Shown here one piece after another: positions 1-13,000 of a DNA stretch of 64,000 nt. Positions within the stretch are counted from its first letter, which is position 1. Each line of letters opens with the position of its first letter. A program made the position numbers and the translations under genes. A model generated the notes under the pieces. That model saw only the letters and a list, made by a program, of their open reading frames with translations, was not told the origin of the DNA and did not search any database. Where the stretch lies: contig OW203764.1 in the NCBI GenBank assembly GCA_934045905.1, positions 35,232,828 through 35,296,827 on the forward strand, read 5' to 3'. This stretch comes from Leuctra nigra (lineage: Eukaryota; Arthropoda; Insecta; Plecoptera; Leuctridae).

Positions 1-830
1 CCGCCATTTTGAAACCGGAAGTGACATCATGTCTCAAAAACGGCTAAACAGATTAGAACAAAACCAGCGCTAAACGATTTAGACGGTCAACTTTATGTAA
101 TCAGTAATATTTGATGATTCAAATATCGAAACCGGAAATGACGTCACACATTTTATGACCTATACCGGAAATGACGTCATAAATATGCTAAATGACGCTA
201 AATTCACCACTTTATACTTTGAAACAGATATAAGTAAACGTACTTTGTAAATAATTATAAATTCAAGGTTGCAGTGTTCTCGGCGGCCATTTTTAAAACC
301 GGAAGTGACGTCATATATCGTAAACGGTTGTACCGATTGCAACCTAAGTTTGGAAATGTGTTGGACTAATAATTATGAATTCAAGACGACATTATTTTCG
401 GCCGCCATTGTTAAAACCGGAAGTGACGTCAAATATCGAAAATGGCTGTACCGATTGCAATCAAATTTTGGAAATGTGTTGTACTAATAATTATGAATTC
501 AAGATGACATTATTTTCGGCCGCCATTGTTAAAACCGGAAGTGACGTCATATATCGAAAATGGCTGTACCGATTGCAACCAAATTTTGGAAATGTGTTGT
601 ACTAATAATTATGAATTCAAGACGACATTATTTTCGGCCGCCATTGTTAAAACCGGAAGTGACGTCATATATCAAAAACGGCTGTACCGATTGCAACCAA
701 ATTTTGGAAATGTGTAGGAGTAATAATTATGAATTCAAGACGACATTATTTTCGGCCGCCATTGCTAAAACCGGAAGTGACGTCATATATCGAAAACGGC
801 TGGACCGATTGTAACGAAACTTAAAGCTAT
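1..830. repeat. 118-bp tandem satellite
   Basis: The CCGG of each unit recurs at 299, 417, 535, 653 and 771, an exact 118-bp period, so about five close copies lie between roughly 275 and 830. More diverged pieces of the same motif occur at 1-30, 128-147 and 160-180. Each unit contains a GCCGCCATT block, then CCGGAAGTGACGTCA, then an AT-rich spacer with AATAATTATGAATTC. The short open frames of 60-84 codons here are translations of the repeat and are not genes. Confidence 0.9.
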
Positions 831-983
831 TCTTCTTGGATAATTATTTTAATCTTATATACCAAACGCAACTTTTCTAAGTATCCAAATCGGCATAGGC
901 GTATTTTTTTAAAGAAATAAGTTCTTGCACGGACACAAGCTGTGCTACAAGCTGTATGAATAAACTAACAAAAGAAGTGATAT

Positions 984-2264
984 CCCAGAAAAAAACACTC
1001 CGTGTAAAAAAGGCAGCCAAGTCTCTTTACTTTAAAAAAATTCAACACCGAAAAGGAGTGATATCAAAAAAGGAGCCAAGTCAATGACATTTCCAAATAT
1101 TTAATCGTATCTTTGAAATAAAAGTATAAACACCGAGAAATACTTTACAAAAGGACTTGGCGCATCGTTTTTTTAAAGACATTTTTCTATTCATAAGCAT
1201 GTGCCATTTATATACAACCATCATTTTGAATGTTTAGAATAATAGGGAAACATCTTTCAATTAGGTACATATTATACATACCTTCTGTAAAATATTTTCT
1301 ATATGAATATATACGCTATGAAACTTGTTGTCTATGCTTTCTATAAATATACACAATAGTTATCTTCGTAATATTGTTTCGTGGTGAATATAATTAAGTC
1401 TCATCATGCGTTATACCTTCACATCATGTAACAATTTCTATTAATACACATTTTATAAAAATACATTTCACAAAGAAGACAGTCATATTGAATTTCTATT
1501 AAAAAATTTAACTTTATACACTTGACACTTCAAAAATATATAATTGTGTTCCATTAGTTAGTAATTATTTGACAACGTTTCATGATTTCCTTCAGTCAAG
1601 ATCAAATTATGAAAAGATACCAGTCTAATATCGCCATATTAACAGTACTGCAAGAATATGTATGAGCCCACTTCCAATTGATATGAAGGGATGTGTGTTG
1701 TGAAAAATATCCGACCGAACCGGGGCACGAACTTGGGACCTCTCACTTGCCGGGCGAGAGCTCTACCAACTGAGCTACCCGATCGGACGGGCGGACATTA
1801 GACACAACACACTGATGAGGATCCTGACTCCTGACTCCATGGAAGTTTTCCAAAGAAACCTACATTCTCACCACTTCCAATTGCTATGTAATTCTTTCAC
1901 CCTTATATTACTTATATATTACAGCATAAAATCATGCTTCTATCGCCATTGACAAAACTATAAAATAGTCATTACTAAAAGTAGCTTGATTCATAGATTC
2001 TGGCTCTAATAGAAAGAGGAAAATGTACCTACTTGTAAATTTCTTTCCACGTTTAGGATAGAATGATGTCTTTAAAAAAACGATGCGCCAAGTCCTTTTG
2101 TAAAGTATTTCTCGGTGTTTATACTTTTATTTCAAAGATACGATTAAATATTTGGAAATGTCATTGACTTGGCTCCTTTTTTGATATCACTCCTTTTCGG
2201 TGTTGAATTTTTTTAAAGTAAAGAGACTTGGCTGCCTTTTTTACACGGAGTGTTTTTTTCTGGG
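984..2264. mobile_element. Non-autonomous DNA transposon with 199-bp perfect inverted ends
   Basis: Positions 984-1182 and 2066-2264 are reverse complements of each other; read by eye, all 199 bases agree. The termini read CCCAGAAAAAAACACTCC. The roughly 880-bp interior is AT-rich, has no open frame of note and contains a tRNA-derived SINE copy on the minus strand. No clear target-site duplication is visible in the flanks (GATAT on the left, TAGTG on the right). Long identical ends suggest recent mobility or gene conversion. The superfamily cannot be named from sequence alone. Confidence 0.8.
1682..1799 (-). mobile_element. tRNA-derived SINE, copy 1
   Basis: On the minus strand there is a tRNA-like head with an A box (GGTAGCTCAGTTGGTAGAG), an anticodon-type stem-loop with loop CCGGCAA, and a degenerate B box (AAGTTCGTGCC). 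It is followed by TCGGATATTTTTCACAAC. The same head plus tail recurs at 22398-22516, so this is a dispersed SINE and not a tRNA gene. The loop lacks T33 and the T-stem has mismatches. It sits inside the long-TIR transposon at 984-2264. Confidence 0.75.
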
Positions 2265-2769
2265 TAGTGTTTAGTCACAGTGAAATAAGAATTGAATAAA
2301 ATTAATTTAAAATAACAAAACATTAGGACAAAACAATCAGAAAAGACTCTTTCTGCCGCGCCGTGGAAAACTTCAGAACTTGCAACAACAACATTTAAAA
2401 TTGCAGAGTGGCAGATAATATAAAGAAGATTTTTGTTTCAAATAAAGGTGGTAAAATTTCATTGATCTACTATCGCTTCCTGCATTCGGAATAACTTCAC
2501 CTATTGTGGCCCTCTTCTCAAACCATAAACATTACGCATTACGACAATTGTGGTATTACGTTATGCATATTGTGTGATTTGTGTAATTTTGTCGTGAATC
2601 GAATAAAACGTCTACGAATTTCGATAACTAATTGTGGCTAAATAAATCATTCAATATAAAAGCTCTTTTTTAAATCATCGTACATGTCAAATAAACGTTT
2701 AAAATTATTCGTTATTTCTAAACACACATTTAATTCAAATGACAAAACAAAAGCAATATAAAAATAATT
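2265..2769. other. AT-rich spacer without recognisable gene
   Basis: Between the long-TIR transposon and the tRNA gene I see AT-rich sequence with no open frame above background, no splice-framed exon and no clear repeat. Confidence 0.6.
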
Positions 2770-2841
2770 GGGCCTGTCCGGGATTTGAACCCGGGACCTC
2801 TCGCACCCGAAGCGAGAATCATACCCCTAGACCAACAGGCC
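2770..2841 (-). tRNA. tRNA-Pro (anticodon CGG)
   Basis: The 72-nt minus-strand sequence folds as a complete cloverleaf. The acceptor stem GGCCTGT pairs perfectly with ACAGGCC, with discriminator C at 2770. The D-arm/A box reads TGGTCTAGGGGTATGA. The anticodon stem CTCGC/GCGAG encloses loop TTCGGGT, giving anticodon CGG (proline, CCG codons). The T-arm is CCGGG-TTCAAAT-CCCGG. Bases around the A and B boxes match eukaryotic tRNA-Pro. No intron is visible and all stems are intact, so this copy is probably functional. It stands alone, with no second tRNA nearby. Confidence 0.95.
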
Positions 2842-5800
2842 GATGATTACTTTACAGTTCACTCAACCATTGTTTCCTAACACGGATGAGATTTCCAAGT
2901 AGACAATTCCATGGGATCATTTTCTTATTGAACTCGAGACATTACGACGGCTATGACAACGTGGCTTATGTAATTTCGCATAATTAAAACATTATACTGT
3001 TGTTCCACAGTGTTGACTGTTTCTTAAGACCAAATACAATAGTGGGTTTTCTTTATATAGAATAAATATATGGAACGCTTGATTAAATGCGTTAACATAA
3101 ATAGTTATTCGTTGTGTCAATGGATCCGCATCCCTGCATCCCACTGTTTATCAGAGCGTAACCAAGACGACGATGCAATTAGTGACGTCAGATGTTCGAA
3201 CATTACACTGATTTTAGCTTGATAACTACAAATAACCATCTTCTTCCAAATTAAATTACCGAATCTGTTGTCTTTGTTTTTGTACAAATTTCCCATCTTG
3301 TTTGCGTAAATGAGTTGAAAATAATTGTGCATTTCCTACACCAGCGTTGAAATTCCCAGGAACATTCAACACAAATTGACAGTGTACAGTTTGAGCCGAC
3401 TCTTTTTTCTGGGACACTCAAATTATATTCTTATTAACTGCAAACAAACCTCTAAAGAAGATTGACGAAGCAAGATCTTTTACATGATAATTAGATCATT
3501 ACGACAGAACTAGCCCATGTGCACCAAAAGGTGCCAAATAATGAATTTGTTAAATGTATTCACATATTCTATGTTCTAGAAAATTCCTTGTGACCCAAAG
3601 TCTGTCAAATGATTGTAACTCTACGAATGTCATATCGAGAAGTGTTTTGTAAAGTAGCCCGATGCTAATGATGAGCTGAGCGATCGAGTGCCACGTTCTG
3701 CGCAAAGCACAATGATTCCCACGGCAGCATCCAGTCCGCCAGTGTGGTCTACCAGGCATGCATTCTTAATTATACGTGTATCAATCACATAATTATTATT
3801 CTCGAGGAAACGTGCAACCAGCAGAGAATTCTTCCCAATCCACGACCTGTTGAATATTCCAAATATTTGACAAGTATTAAGTGTTTTTTGGCGGCGAAGT
3901 GGTTGTTAAAAATAAGTGGGACAGTAAAAATAAAGATTGAATACTTTTCGAATTGTCGGTAACGTTCAATCACTACGTTTAGAGGTTAAGTTAACAGAAT
4001 CGTGATTGAAACGTGAAGATAATGGAAGTAGACAGCGCAAATCTGTAATGTTAGTAGGACAGATGTATCATAGTGTGTTTACCTTGGGGGAAGTAAATAT
4101 ACGTGATGCACTTTAAGAGAAATAAATTATGAAACATACCCATTTTATTGTGTCTTATAATTGATTTTATAAAACAGGACCATCACAAATCATAAATATT
4201 TTAGGTAGAGGAAGATTATCCCATGACATCCTTGACTTTATTGAAGTCTTACCTGAGGTCTACATACTTACATAGTTTGTTTGCACGACGCTCTTGTAAA
4301 TACCGCTAAAATTGCCGACTTGGACTGAGGCTCAAACATAAAGTGTTGTGACTTTTTCCCCGCTCACGTGATGGGCTGGATCTTGGAACACTGCGTGAAT
4401 GTTCAAATGACGAAACTCTCGGCGTGTGTTGCTCTGTGGTACGATCTGTTCGAAATCGATTACATTTTAATCTCGGAATAATATAAACTAGCAGACATAT
4501 TAAAATGGAAGTGAAATAAATACAACGTTTCCTTGCTCTCATTGCTATCTAATTCCGCGATTGCCCCATGAATGTGGTGTAATTAGCACATATGGAAACA
4601 ATCTTGCCTCTAATTAAAACAATGTGAACGAATTGGAATACAATCCAGTGACATTCGATTGTATCGCGGTAAATAGCCGTTGAGCCGGCGAGGTGGGTGC
4701 GTGCACGGACATGTGCTGAGCTACCTACATGAAGGAAGAGAGAACACATGTAATTATTAGCCGCTACGCTACACACGTAAGAATACAAGAGAACATATTA
4801 GAACCTGTTTACACACATGCAATTTGTAAGAGTTCTGTGCAAACGAAGACGCATATTCTTCGGAGACTTCTGAATAACGATACAAACCTGAAGCTGAAAG
4901 ACTGACATGATAAAATATTTAATCACGGCATAGAATCAGATACCTAACAGCAACTGTTCACGAACAAATTAATTCTTCGGTTAAGGTTAACACAGGTTAA
5001 ATTAGTAGAGACGAAAACTATACTTTGTTACTTATTTTATGTTTTGAAATATTACGTCATCGGCTACTTGGAACACATTTCCGGCATGTCTTTCTTTTCA
5101 GAGACTCAGCAGTGCTTCTACATTTTTACTAACCATTTTGATTTGTGGTTGTGAATTTTAGGCAATTTAAGAGAGAAAAAATGAAACGTAATTTGACATT
5201 GAAAGGCAAAAACTGAAGTTCAAGATGAACAAAAAAAATGTAAGCGTGTCTTATTTTGAATGGACGTTGGCGTAGAACCATCTCAGGAAAAAACAGCTAT
5301 TTACGTTGATTATGGAGATTGCAGGTGTAATTGGAAATATTGTTACAACACGCTTTAGGTAAACTGCTGGATTTCTTCTCTGTTGATTCAGAGTTTAAAA
5401 AGGTGTTGTAAAGTTGAGCGATGAGGAAAGGAAATCGTTTCACCAAATCTTGGAACATCCTGGCGATCTAATTTCGATTGACTGATCGCTTTTCTACTTC
5501 CTGGCGTGCAGCAAACTTAAAACTTAAACTCTCATTATTATTTTTAGGACCTAACCCTCAATTACGCATAGTGTTTTTCTGTCAAGTTATTAGCCTGATG
5601 AGAAAGGAGTGAACTGTTACCTCTCGTGTTTAAACTCATCAATTATTTTGTGATATCCTCAAGGTTTTTTTCCCCTACAACCGGCCACCCTAACTCTCTG
5701 TCGGCTAATCTGTTTGACGCTTAATTAAAGGTTTGTTGTTTATTTGCTGACGTGGATAGTTATCAAATATTGAGCAGATAATCACGTGACGAGATAGCGC

Positions 5801-6660
5801 TGATGCTGTGGCTCCTGAGGGCGATCGATCTCCACTCATTCGCGGCTCAGGAAGCAGGTTTCTCGTGTTAATTAATATATTTTATGTTTATGGTGACAAG
5901 CACACAATTCTAACGTACAGTCTGAAACTTCATGCGGTTGGAATTACAAACAAAACGTTTTGCACAAATCACTTTGATGGTTTAAAAGAAGAAGACATTC
6001 CTTGAATTCAAACTACTATTTCTATTTAACAGTCTTGTGATATTTCTTGTACCTTTTCATGTCAAATGAGCTCCATGGATGAATTGAGGAGAAAGTCGAC
6101 GACGCCTTTGGAAGAACAAGAAGCCCGAGTGTACGTCTATTATGATTTGATGCAACAATTCGTCTTGCTTGGTTTGTATTACATGGAATGAAATATAAAA
6201 TGATTTGAACTTTTAATCATGGATCGCCCCACCAATCAGTTGGAAGAAACACCCAACCGACAAAACATTCTATCGGAAAGTTGAAGAGTGAAGAAAGGGT
6301 AAATTGTAGGAGTTGGTCACCATTAGAACATCGTGATTACGTAATTCACATGAGATAGGAAACTTTCTTCTAAACAATGAAAACATTTCACAACTTGTGT
6401 ATGTACATGATACGATGCTTGTCTTAGTTTGTGGTCAGGAATTTAATTTATTCGATTGCATGTCTAATAGGAATTTTAATGGTTTCCTTCCTAGAAAAAT
6501 CGCGAATATTCATTCAAACCACAAGTATTCGCTTCTCAAATGAATCCAAGGTGACATCCTTAACTAACATTTGTGTGGTTACTTTGTAATGCGGTTTCTT
6601 TTTAAAACTATTGGATCGAACCATTTCAAATCCAACGTCTAAAATTCCTTGAGAAATAGT
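2842..6660. other. Intergenic AT-rich DNA, nothing recognised
   Basis: Open frames here are short (up to about 79 codons), overlap on both strands and look like chance. I see no protein family signature, no RNA gene and no clear inverted or tandem repeat. Whether it is intergenic or intronic cannot be decided. Confidence 0.5.
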
Positions 6661-6667
6661 TTAGTCG

Positions 6668-7080
6668 AATGAATGAATGAATGAATGATACGTACAATGT
6701 CCACGTCTTGTCATCAGAATCAGTTCTTCCACTCCCTGATCATCTGAATAAGTACCTTTTCCTCGATCGTCAGTATTATCAGAATAAGTACCAATTCCCT
6801 GATAATTATCAGAATCAGTCACAACTCCATGATAGTCATCAGAATAAGTTTTTCCACCCCATGATAGTCATCAGAATAAGTTTCATCACTCTCTGATAGT
6901 CATCAGAATAGAGTTAAACCACCCCCATGATGATAGTCATCAGAATAAGTTTCACCACCCCATGATAGTCATCAGAATAAGTTTCACCACTCTCTGATAG
7001 TCATCAGAATAAGTTTCACAACTCCCTGATAGTCACCAGAATAAGTTTCACCACTCCCTGATCGTCTACCTGAGTGACTT
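6668..7080. repeat. 32-bp minisatellite with a GAAT microsatellite
   Basis: A run of GAAT units at about 6668-6690 is followed by roughly eleven copies of a 32-bp unit with core GATAGTCATCAGAATAAGTT and a variable CACC/ACTCCCT end. GATAG recurs at 6831, 6863 and 6895, an exact 32-bp spacing. Outer copies are diverged and central copies are nearly identical. The frame of 71 codons at 6681-6896 is a reading of the repeat. Confidence 0.85.
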
Positions 7081-7089
7081 CATCAGGTA

Positions 7090-9785
7090 TCAAAGTTTGA
7101 ACCACTCAACGGTTGACCGAGTGAATGAAACGAAACAGATGGTGTGTGTGTGGTTAATAAAAACGCTTGAGAGGGAACGCAGGTGAGCAGGTAGACGCAT
7201 AATTACGCGGAGAGTACGCGAGATTGAACGGAGATGCACGAACGCATCTTCCCACTGCTCGGGGGTGGAACCAAGCCCAGAAGCCCTGTTGCATGCAAAC
7301 ACCTGTTCCCGGCTCGATTTATAAAATAATTGCTCGTTACGCTCACTGAGTTTCTCCACTTTCGATTATTATGCACTTTAACGGTCGTAGAGGCCACGGG
7401 GATTTAAATTTAACGAGCAAAGTGTACTTTATTAGAAAATCATGATAATATTTCACTCCGAAGGATTCCATTCATTACCTACTTTCCAATTCTGTTGATT
7501 TCTTATAATTGTCGTTTAATATTACTATTGTATTCTCGTATTTTTTTCTGATTTTACTATGCAATTAGAAATATAATGTAATATTAAACGATCGGTGTCT
7601 GCTTGAATTCGTACGTTTGACATTTCTATTTTTATCATTGCTATATTTGCTACGTCGAATTGCCAAATTCTCTGGAATTTTAATCCCCCAACAATTATTA
7701 TTGGCCAACATTTTCAATTTTTCTTGTTAGTTTATCAGAAATGTGTCCAATTAAATATGTTTGCCGAATTTACTGTATGATTAGTTGATTACAACATTTA
7801 ATCCATCCCTTCATTCAACGTCTCTTATAATTTCCAAAAGCTTTATAGAACGTGTTAGAATGTTGTGGTCAAATAAATTGTATAAGCCATGAAGATTCTG
7901 AACCTCACCATTTCATTTTATGATAACATATTGTCAAACATAAAATCTTATGATACTACTAAATAATATCCAATGTCTAAAGCAACTTAAATATTTGTTT
8001 ATTTTGAACACAAATTATGTTTAAGAAAACTCGTGCATTCCAAGCAGGCACAAAAGCACAACGTTGAAGTCCAAGAAAAATATGTATGAAATTCGTGAAT
8101 TGCATTTGTCTATTAGGTTCTGAATACACAGAAAGAAGCCAATGTGAATATAATCGTTGCAATAATGTGCACTGTAACGTTTAGGAGAAAATGATTATTT
8201 ATTATCCTTGCTGTTACCAAATGTGGCTTCAAAGATTTTTTACTTAAATTTGCGCAAATGTCAATACATATACAATGAATTCATGTTCTAGAACTAATTA
8301 TATAATGGTTTATACTACATTTTGAAATATTAATCTTTAATAATCTTCCATATAAAGTTCCACATACGTCACACAGCACATTTAAATTAACATATCAAAA
8401 TGAAAACTTTCTCAGCATAACGACATGAAATTATATGAGCAATGACAGCAGAAATAATATACACATCGCCAGTACCATTTTTCAACCTGCAACAAAATCT
8501 GTATTTTTGTATCATTTAAAATGCAGTTCATACATACCCGTCTATCATCTCATACCTACGCGTTGCAAGTGTCGTCCAGCATACAAGTTGGCTGGTGCAT
8601 CTGCAATGCATATTATAATATGCTTATTATCTTCTCAGCAGCATAACTACTCTACAATGCAGTTCGTACCATGTGGACATGTGTCTGCAACCAGGCATGT
8701 GTATGGATCATGACCCTGGCTGACTACATGGCTGACACATGGAAAATAATAAATTATTGTATGGTTTTGAAAAAATTGAAATGTAGGTAGGTTCTTCCAT
8801 GGAATTTAAAATCGAATTGCAATAATCGCTGTGTATTCTTCATACGAGTAGGTGCATATGCATTATTCAAACATTTATTTATCATTCAATCAGTCAAATT
8901 AATTAATTATAAATTGATGGTTTAGCTATAAGTTGAGAAGTGTAAATTTTTAAGAGATAAATCAACATTTATGTTTAGGGAGTGAGGATTTCTTATTATT
9001 TTTTCAAGGTAAATAATTTGATGGACGGACTAAAAAAGTGTTTTTTCTTAATACATAATTATTTTGTTCTCCACAGATTTTTAGGGAATATTTTAATATA
9101 ATTAAATATTCTGCATTTGTCTCGTGAATTGAATACATCGACAAAAATGAGTTTTCAATTGAATGAAGAAACATTAAAACACGATTTAGTGGATATAATA
9201 ATTCTGTGTTTGTTTATAACTGTTAAAATAACGCACGCTCGCATCTAGTAGAGAATATTTTGTTACAAATCTATCTAGATACAAAACAAATTATGTTAAT
9301 TTAAAAATTAAACTATTTTACTTGGTGCCCTTTGATAACATGGAGACTATACGGATTTTAACTGTATCCTTCTGATAAACGAGGTACATTATAAAATTGT
9401 GTAAATGATCTCAGCAACTCTCTCTGGGGGAAAGACTTCGCCACAAAGTATAACAATTAAAATAAAAACAAAGAATCACGTCTGATTTGATTCTATGAAG
9501 GGTTGGTTTTTGTTCCAAGAAGTCGAAGGCAAATAGACCACATCGATTCTGTTCAGTAAGCCAGTACTGTAAATCCAACTGCAACAATAATTTGAATAAG
9601 TACAGTTCATACACAACAAATCATAAATCACAAAGCTGTGGAAAATTGGAAATGTTACGCTTTTTGAAAAGAATAATTTTCCGAAGACTCATGATCGCAT
9701 TCAGTGGAACTAAACCGCAAAAATGTATCAAAGCGGAAGTTATAAAAAGTGAGACAAAAAGGTAACAGAAATTTCTTATTGGAAC
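7090..9785. other. AT-rich DNA, nothing recognised
   Basis: No frame resembles a known protein and no exon bounded by good splice sites in a conserved domain was found. Sequence composition is uniformly AT-rich. Confidence 0.5.
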
Positions 9786-9789
9786 GTGA

Positions 9790-10020
9790 ACGTGATGCGG
9801 TCAGCTAATCTTCTTCTCTAGCCGAGAGTGAGGGATGTCGTCCCGAGCTGTGACGTCAGTGAGGTGCCGCGAGTGGCGCGCTGCTCCGCGGCCTCCAGTA
9901 GTGTAGTCGCCGTCGTCGAGGAAGGTACGTGCACTCGACTCCACTTCGGCGCGGACCACGAGGACATTCAAACAGACCAACGTGTTCGACACTCCACCTT
10001 CAGTTAGTAATGGAAATGTG
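9790..10020 (+). promoter_or_regulatory. GC/CpG-rich segment: possible promoter and 5' non-coding exon
   Basis: This is one of few GC- and CpG-rich patches outside the coding exons. It holds a CRE-type palindrome (TGACGTCA near 9851), many CG dinucleotides, a strong plus-strand 5' splice site (GAGGAAG|GTACGT near 9922), and a TTCAGTTAG initiator-like motif near 10000. A first, untranslated exon of a plus-strand gene would fit. The nearest plus-strand coding exon is the RASSF gene 25 kb downstream, but the link is only inference. A chance GC-rich patch is the alternative. Confidence 0.25.
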
Positions 10021-13000
10021 ATGTGAGTAGAATTGTGTCAAGTGTACTTTAAACGAACTAGAAGAAAACGTGTGGTTTACCGACGTCAAGAAATAAGGTT
10101 TTGCGCCTGGGGACTAAGTTTTGATGATCCACAAAGATGTTGTGCCGGATTTTATTTAATTGAAGAGAAATCAAGATGAAAGTATTCAGCGAAGGTAGAA
10201 TGACGGTATTCTTTTTTCGTCTGGCAATTTGTGTATTCCACTGAGTTCAAATAGAAAGGAAGTCGGTTGCGATAATACCACGGCGATTAGGTGGATGGCT
10301 ACCGGAAACCAACAAACGGTCTTGGTGCTACGTGAATGGACTATCGAGTGATAAGACAAACGAATTGTGGCTTTGACTTCTATTCATTGTTCAAGTACAC
10401 GACTTTTCCATTCAGTTCATTCAGTTCATTCATAACAAGTAATAGGTATCAGATAAAAGAACGAATGAGCCAGTTACGTCAAATCAAAAACAGAATCAGA
10501 GAGATTTAGTTTTGAAATGATCATGCAAGGTCAGTAACAGACATATTTACCTACAAAAAAGGTAGCGAGTGCGCAAGTGTAATTGTGACATTGGGAGTTG
10601 ATAAGATGAGATGAGAAAAACTCGATTTTCCAGTCAACTTGCCGAGTGTTAAAACAGTAGAGCTGGTCAAGAACATAAACTATGCCGAGTGTGTTAATAT
10701 ATACAGGACACATCTGCCTAGAAGATTATTGGATAACATAAGATCTGCCAGGTAATTATTATATCTAGCTGATAAGTTGTTCATTTGTTCATTGCTTGAT
10801 TCGTTATAGATATGCAAATTGATTCATGAAAGAAAAAATAAATGGTAACAAGTTGATGAGGGAGCACCTGGAGTTTTCAGTGAAGCAGTTTTGGCAAAGA
10901 GTCACCTCAATAACGTGCTGTATAGAAGGTTTTTGCACCTTCCACTGCTGTTCGAAAACTGTATCAAATTATTTTCCAGTTTTGGATTAAGCTTCAGAAG
11001 TACGAAATTAATAAAGAGATCATAATATAAAGAGATAGCTGGTAGATAACACCAGAACATCGTAATCCGCAAAGAAATAAGATTATTTTTGAAATAGAAA
11101 AAAAATCGAATTTTAATATTATTTTGGTTAACGGGATAAAAAAAAATTTGACTACGGGTCTTTGCGATGAATGTATAAAAAATATCAAAACAAAATTAAT
11201 ATAAACGTGACATCTCTGTAATATATAAAAGATGGAAAACATAGTGGAATCTTCGAGAATTATACTGGAAGAGTAGAATGCCAACAAGTAGAATGAAAAC
11301 GCTCGCTATACGTTCGCTGATAAATGATTAGCATTGGACCGGTAGCTGAGCAATTAGGAGAAGCTATTAGCTGTCTCCTTGCAATAAAGATCATTATTGT
11401 CTACGGGATTTGTTTAATTAAAACTATCAACAATAAGCTATCACCAGGGGCCTCCTCTCATTTTCTAATCAATGGGTCCTGCACTACACACAACCAGAAC
11501 ACTGTTTCTCAATTAGTAAACTTGTTAATTGCATTTCTGTGTTGGTGTAAAACGATCTTATGGACGATGAATGTTATTAATTACTGAATGGACATAGGAT
11601 TATGTAAATTATACAAATACACATTAACATCAATTGATATACAGATTTGTCATCCCAACAATACTACATAATTAAAGAAATTTTTTACTGAAAGTATGAT
11701 TGGGACAGTCAGAAAAATAATTTAAAATCAATGAGCCCCTATATGAAAGATTTATGACATTAATCTTGAGCTTAGAAACTTCTTTACACTTTTCATAAAG
11801 TATTGTTAACCTTTACTTATTTACAAGTTGACCTATGTAACCCTAACGGATTTTCCTTTATTCAAATCGTATCAGGTTTTTGGGAAAGTTTTTCTATAGA
11901 GTAAGCCAATGTAAGTTATCTGTGTGTCTAGGGGTTCATGATCCAGCATGTAAATGGGCTTCATCACATCTGTGGGCACCTCACAGCATCTCTAGGTGCC
12001 CCCCCCCCCCCCCCTCCCACCGATCATACAACAATAAACAACACCAGGCACAGCACGCGCTTAAGTGCTTCTCTTTTTTACGTAGGAGGTAGATAGCTTC
12101 CGAGTTTTAACCATGAGAAATCTGCATTTAATAACAGTCTTAGTCAGCGATCAAGTAGCTCAATACTATTGAAAGTGTGGGACAAAATACACCTAAATAT
12201 TATAATCTAATCGAGGATCTCATTTGTGTTTCATACTGAGTCTTCACAGAGATGGACTTCCTGATAGAAAGAAGTTTCGAATGAATTTGACTCGCCGCTA
12301 GAAGTTTTCAGTTGTAAAGAGTTGCTTTGAAAAGCGACAGACATCATTACAGATATGATTGAAGTCACCAGATATGAAATCAGACTTTCTCTCTCTAACC
12401 ATGACCACCAGCATAATCTCCGCATAAGCCGATGACTTACATGCCTGATTTCTTGACTGACTTGGCAAACTCTTTCATGGGCTGGCACGCGAACACGTTT
12501 TGAATATCAAATGATCTTGACAACGTCAGATCGAGATTTAGAAGTTCGAAACCTAATAAATTGAAGACGGCTTGGAACTTCTGTTTTCCCGTATCGACAC
12601 AGCAGGTGACATAATGACGTCGAGGAGTTCTATTGGCTGAGGCAAGGCGATCTACCTCGGCTTATTCCTGATTCCAACTGATCAAGGACTCGTTCCATCG
12701 AGACTTTCCCGCCAACAGTTTGTCTACGGCTCGACTACGCACTGTTCTGCAGCGCAATTGTTGTTTCTTGTTGAATTACTGAGCATCATTGTGAAGACAT
12801 CTAAGAAACTATCCCAGTATTTATGTGAATAACTGAGTGTAAAATGAATGTAAAATGTGTAGATAATGATGGGGATCTAACCCCGGTATTCTATTTATAG
12901 GCTATTTGAATTAATAGAAAGAAAATGTTGAAATGTCACTCTAAATTGTATCTTGAAAGTATAGATTAATGTTTGAAAATTGATAAACAAAATATCACAA

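Noticed and set aside
275..830. CRISPR-like array
   Set aside because: The whole 118-bp unit is repeated without unique spacers, and the context is an insect genome; it is a satellite.
1720..1790. Possible functional tRNA on the minus strand
   Set aside because: No U33, mismatched T-stem, and a tail shared with a second copy at 22398-22516; it is a SINE.
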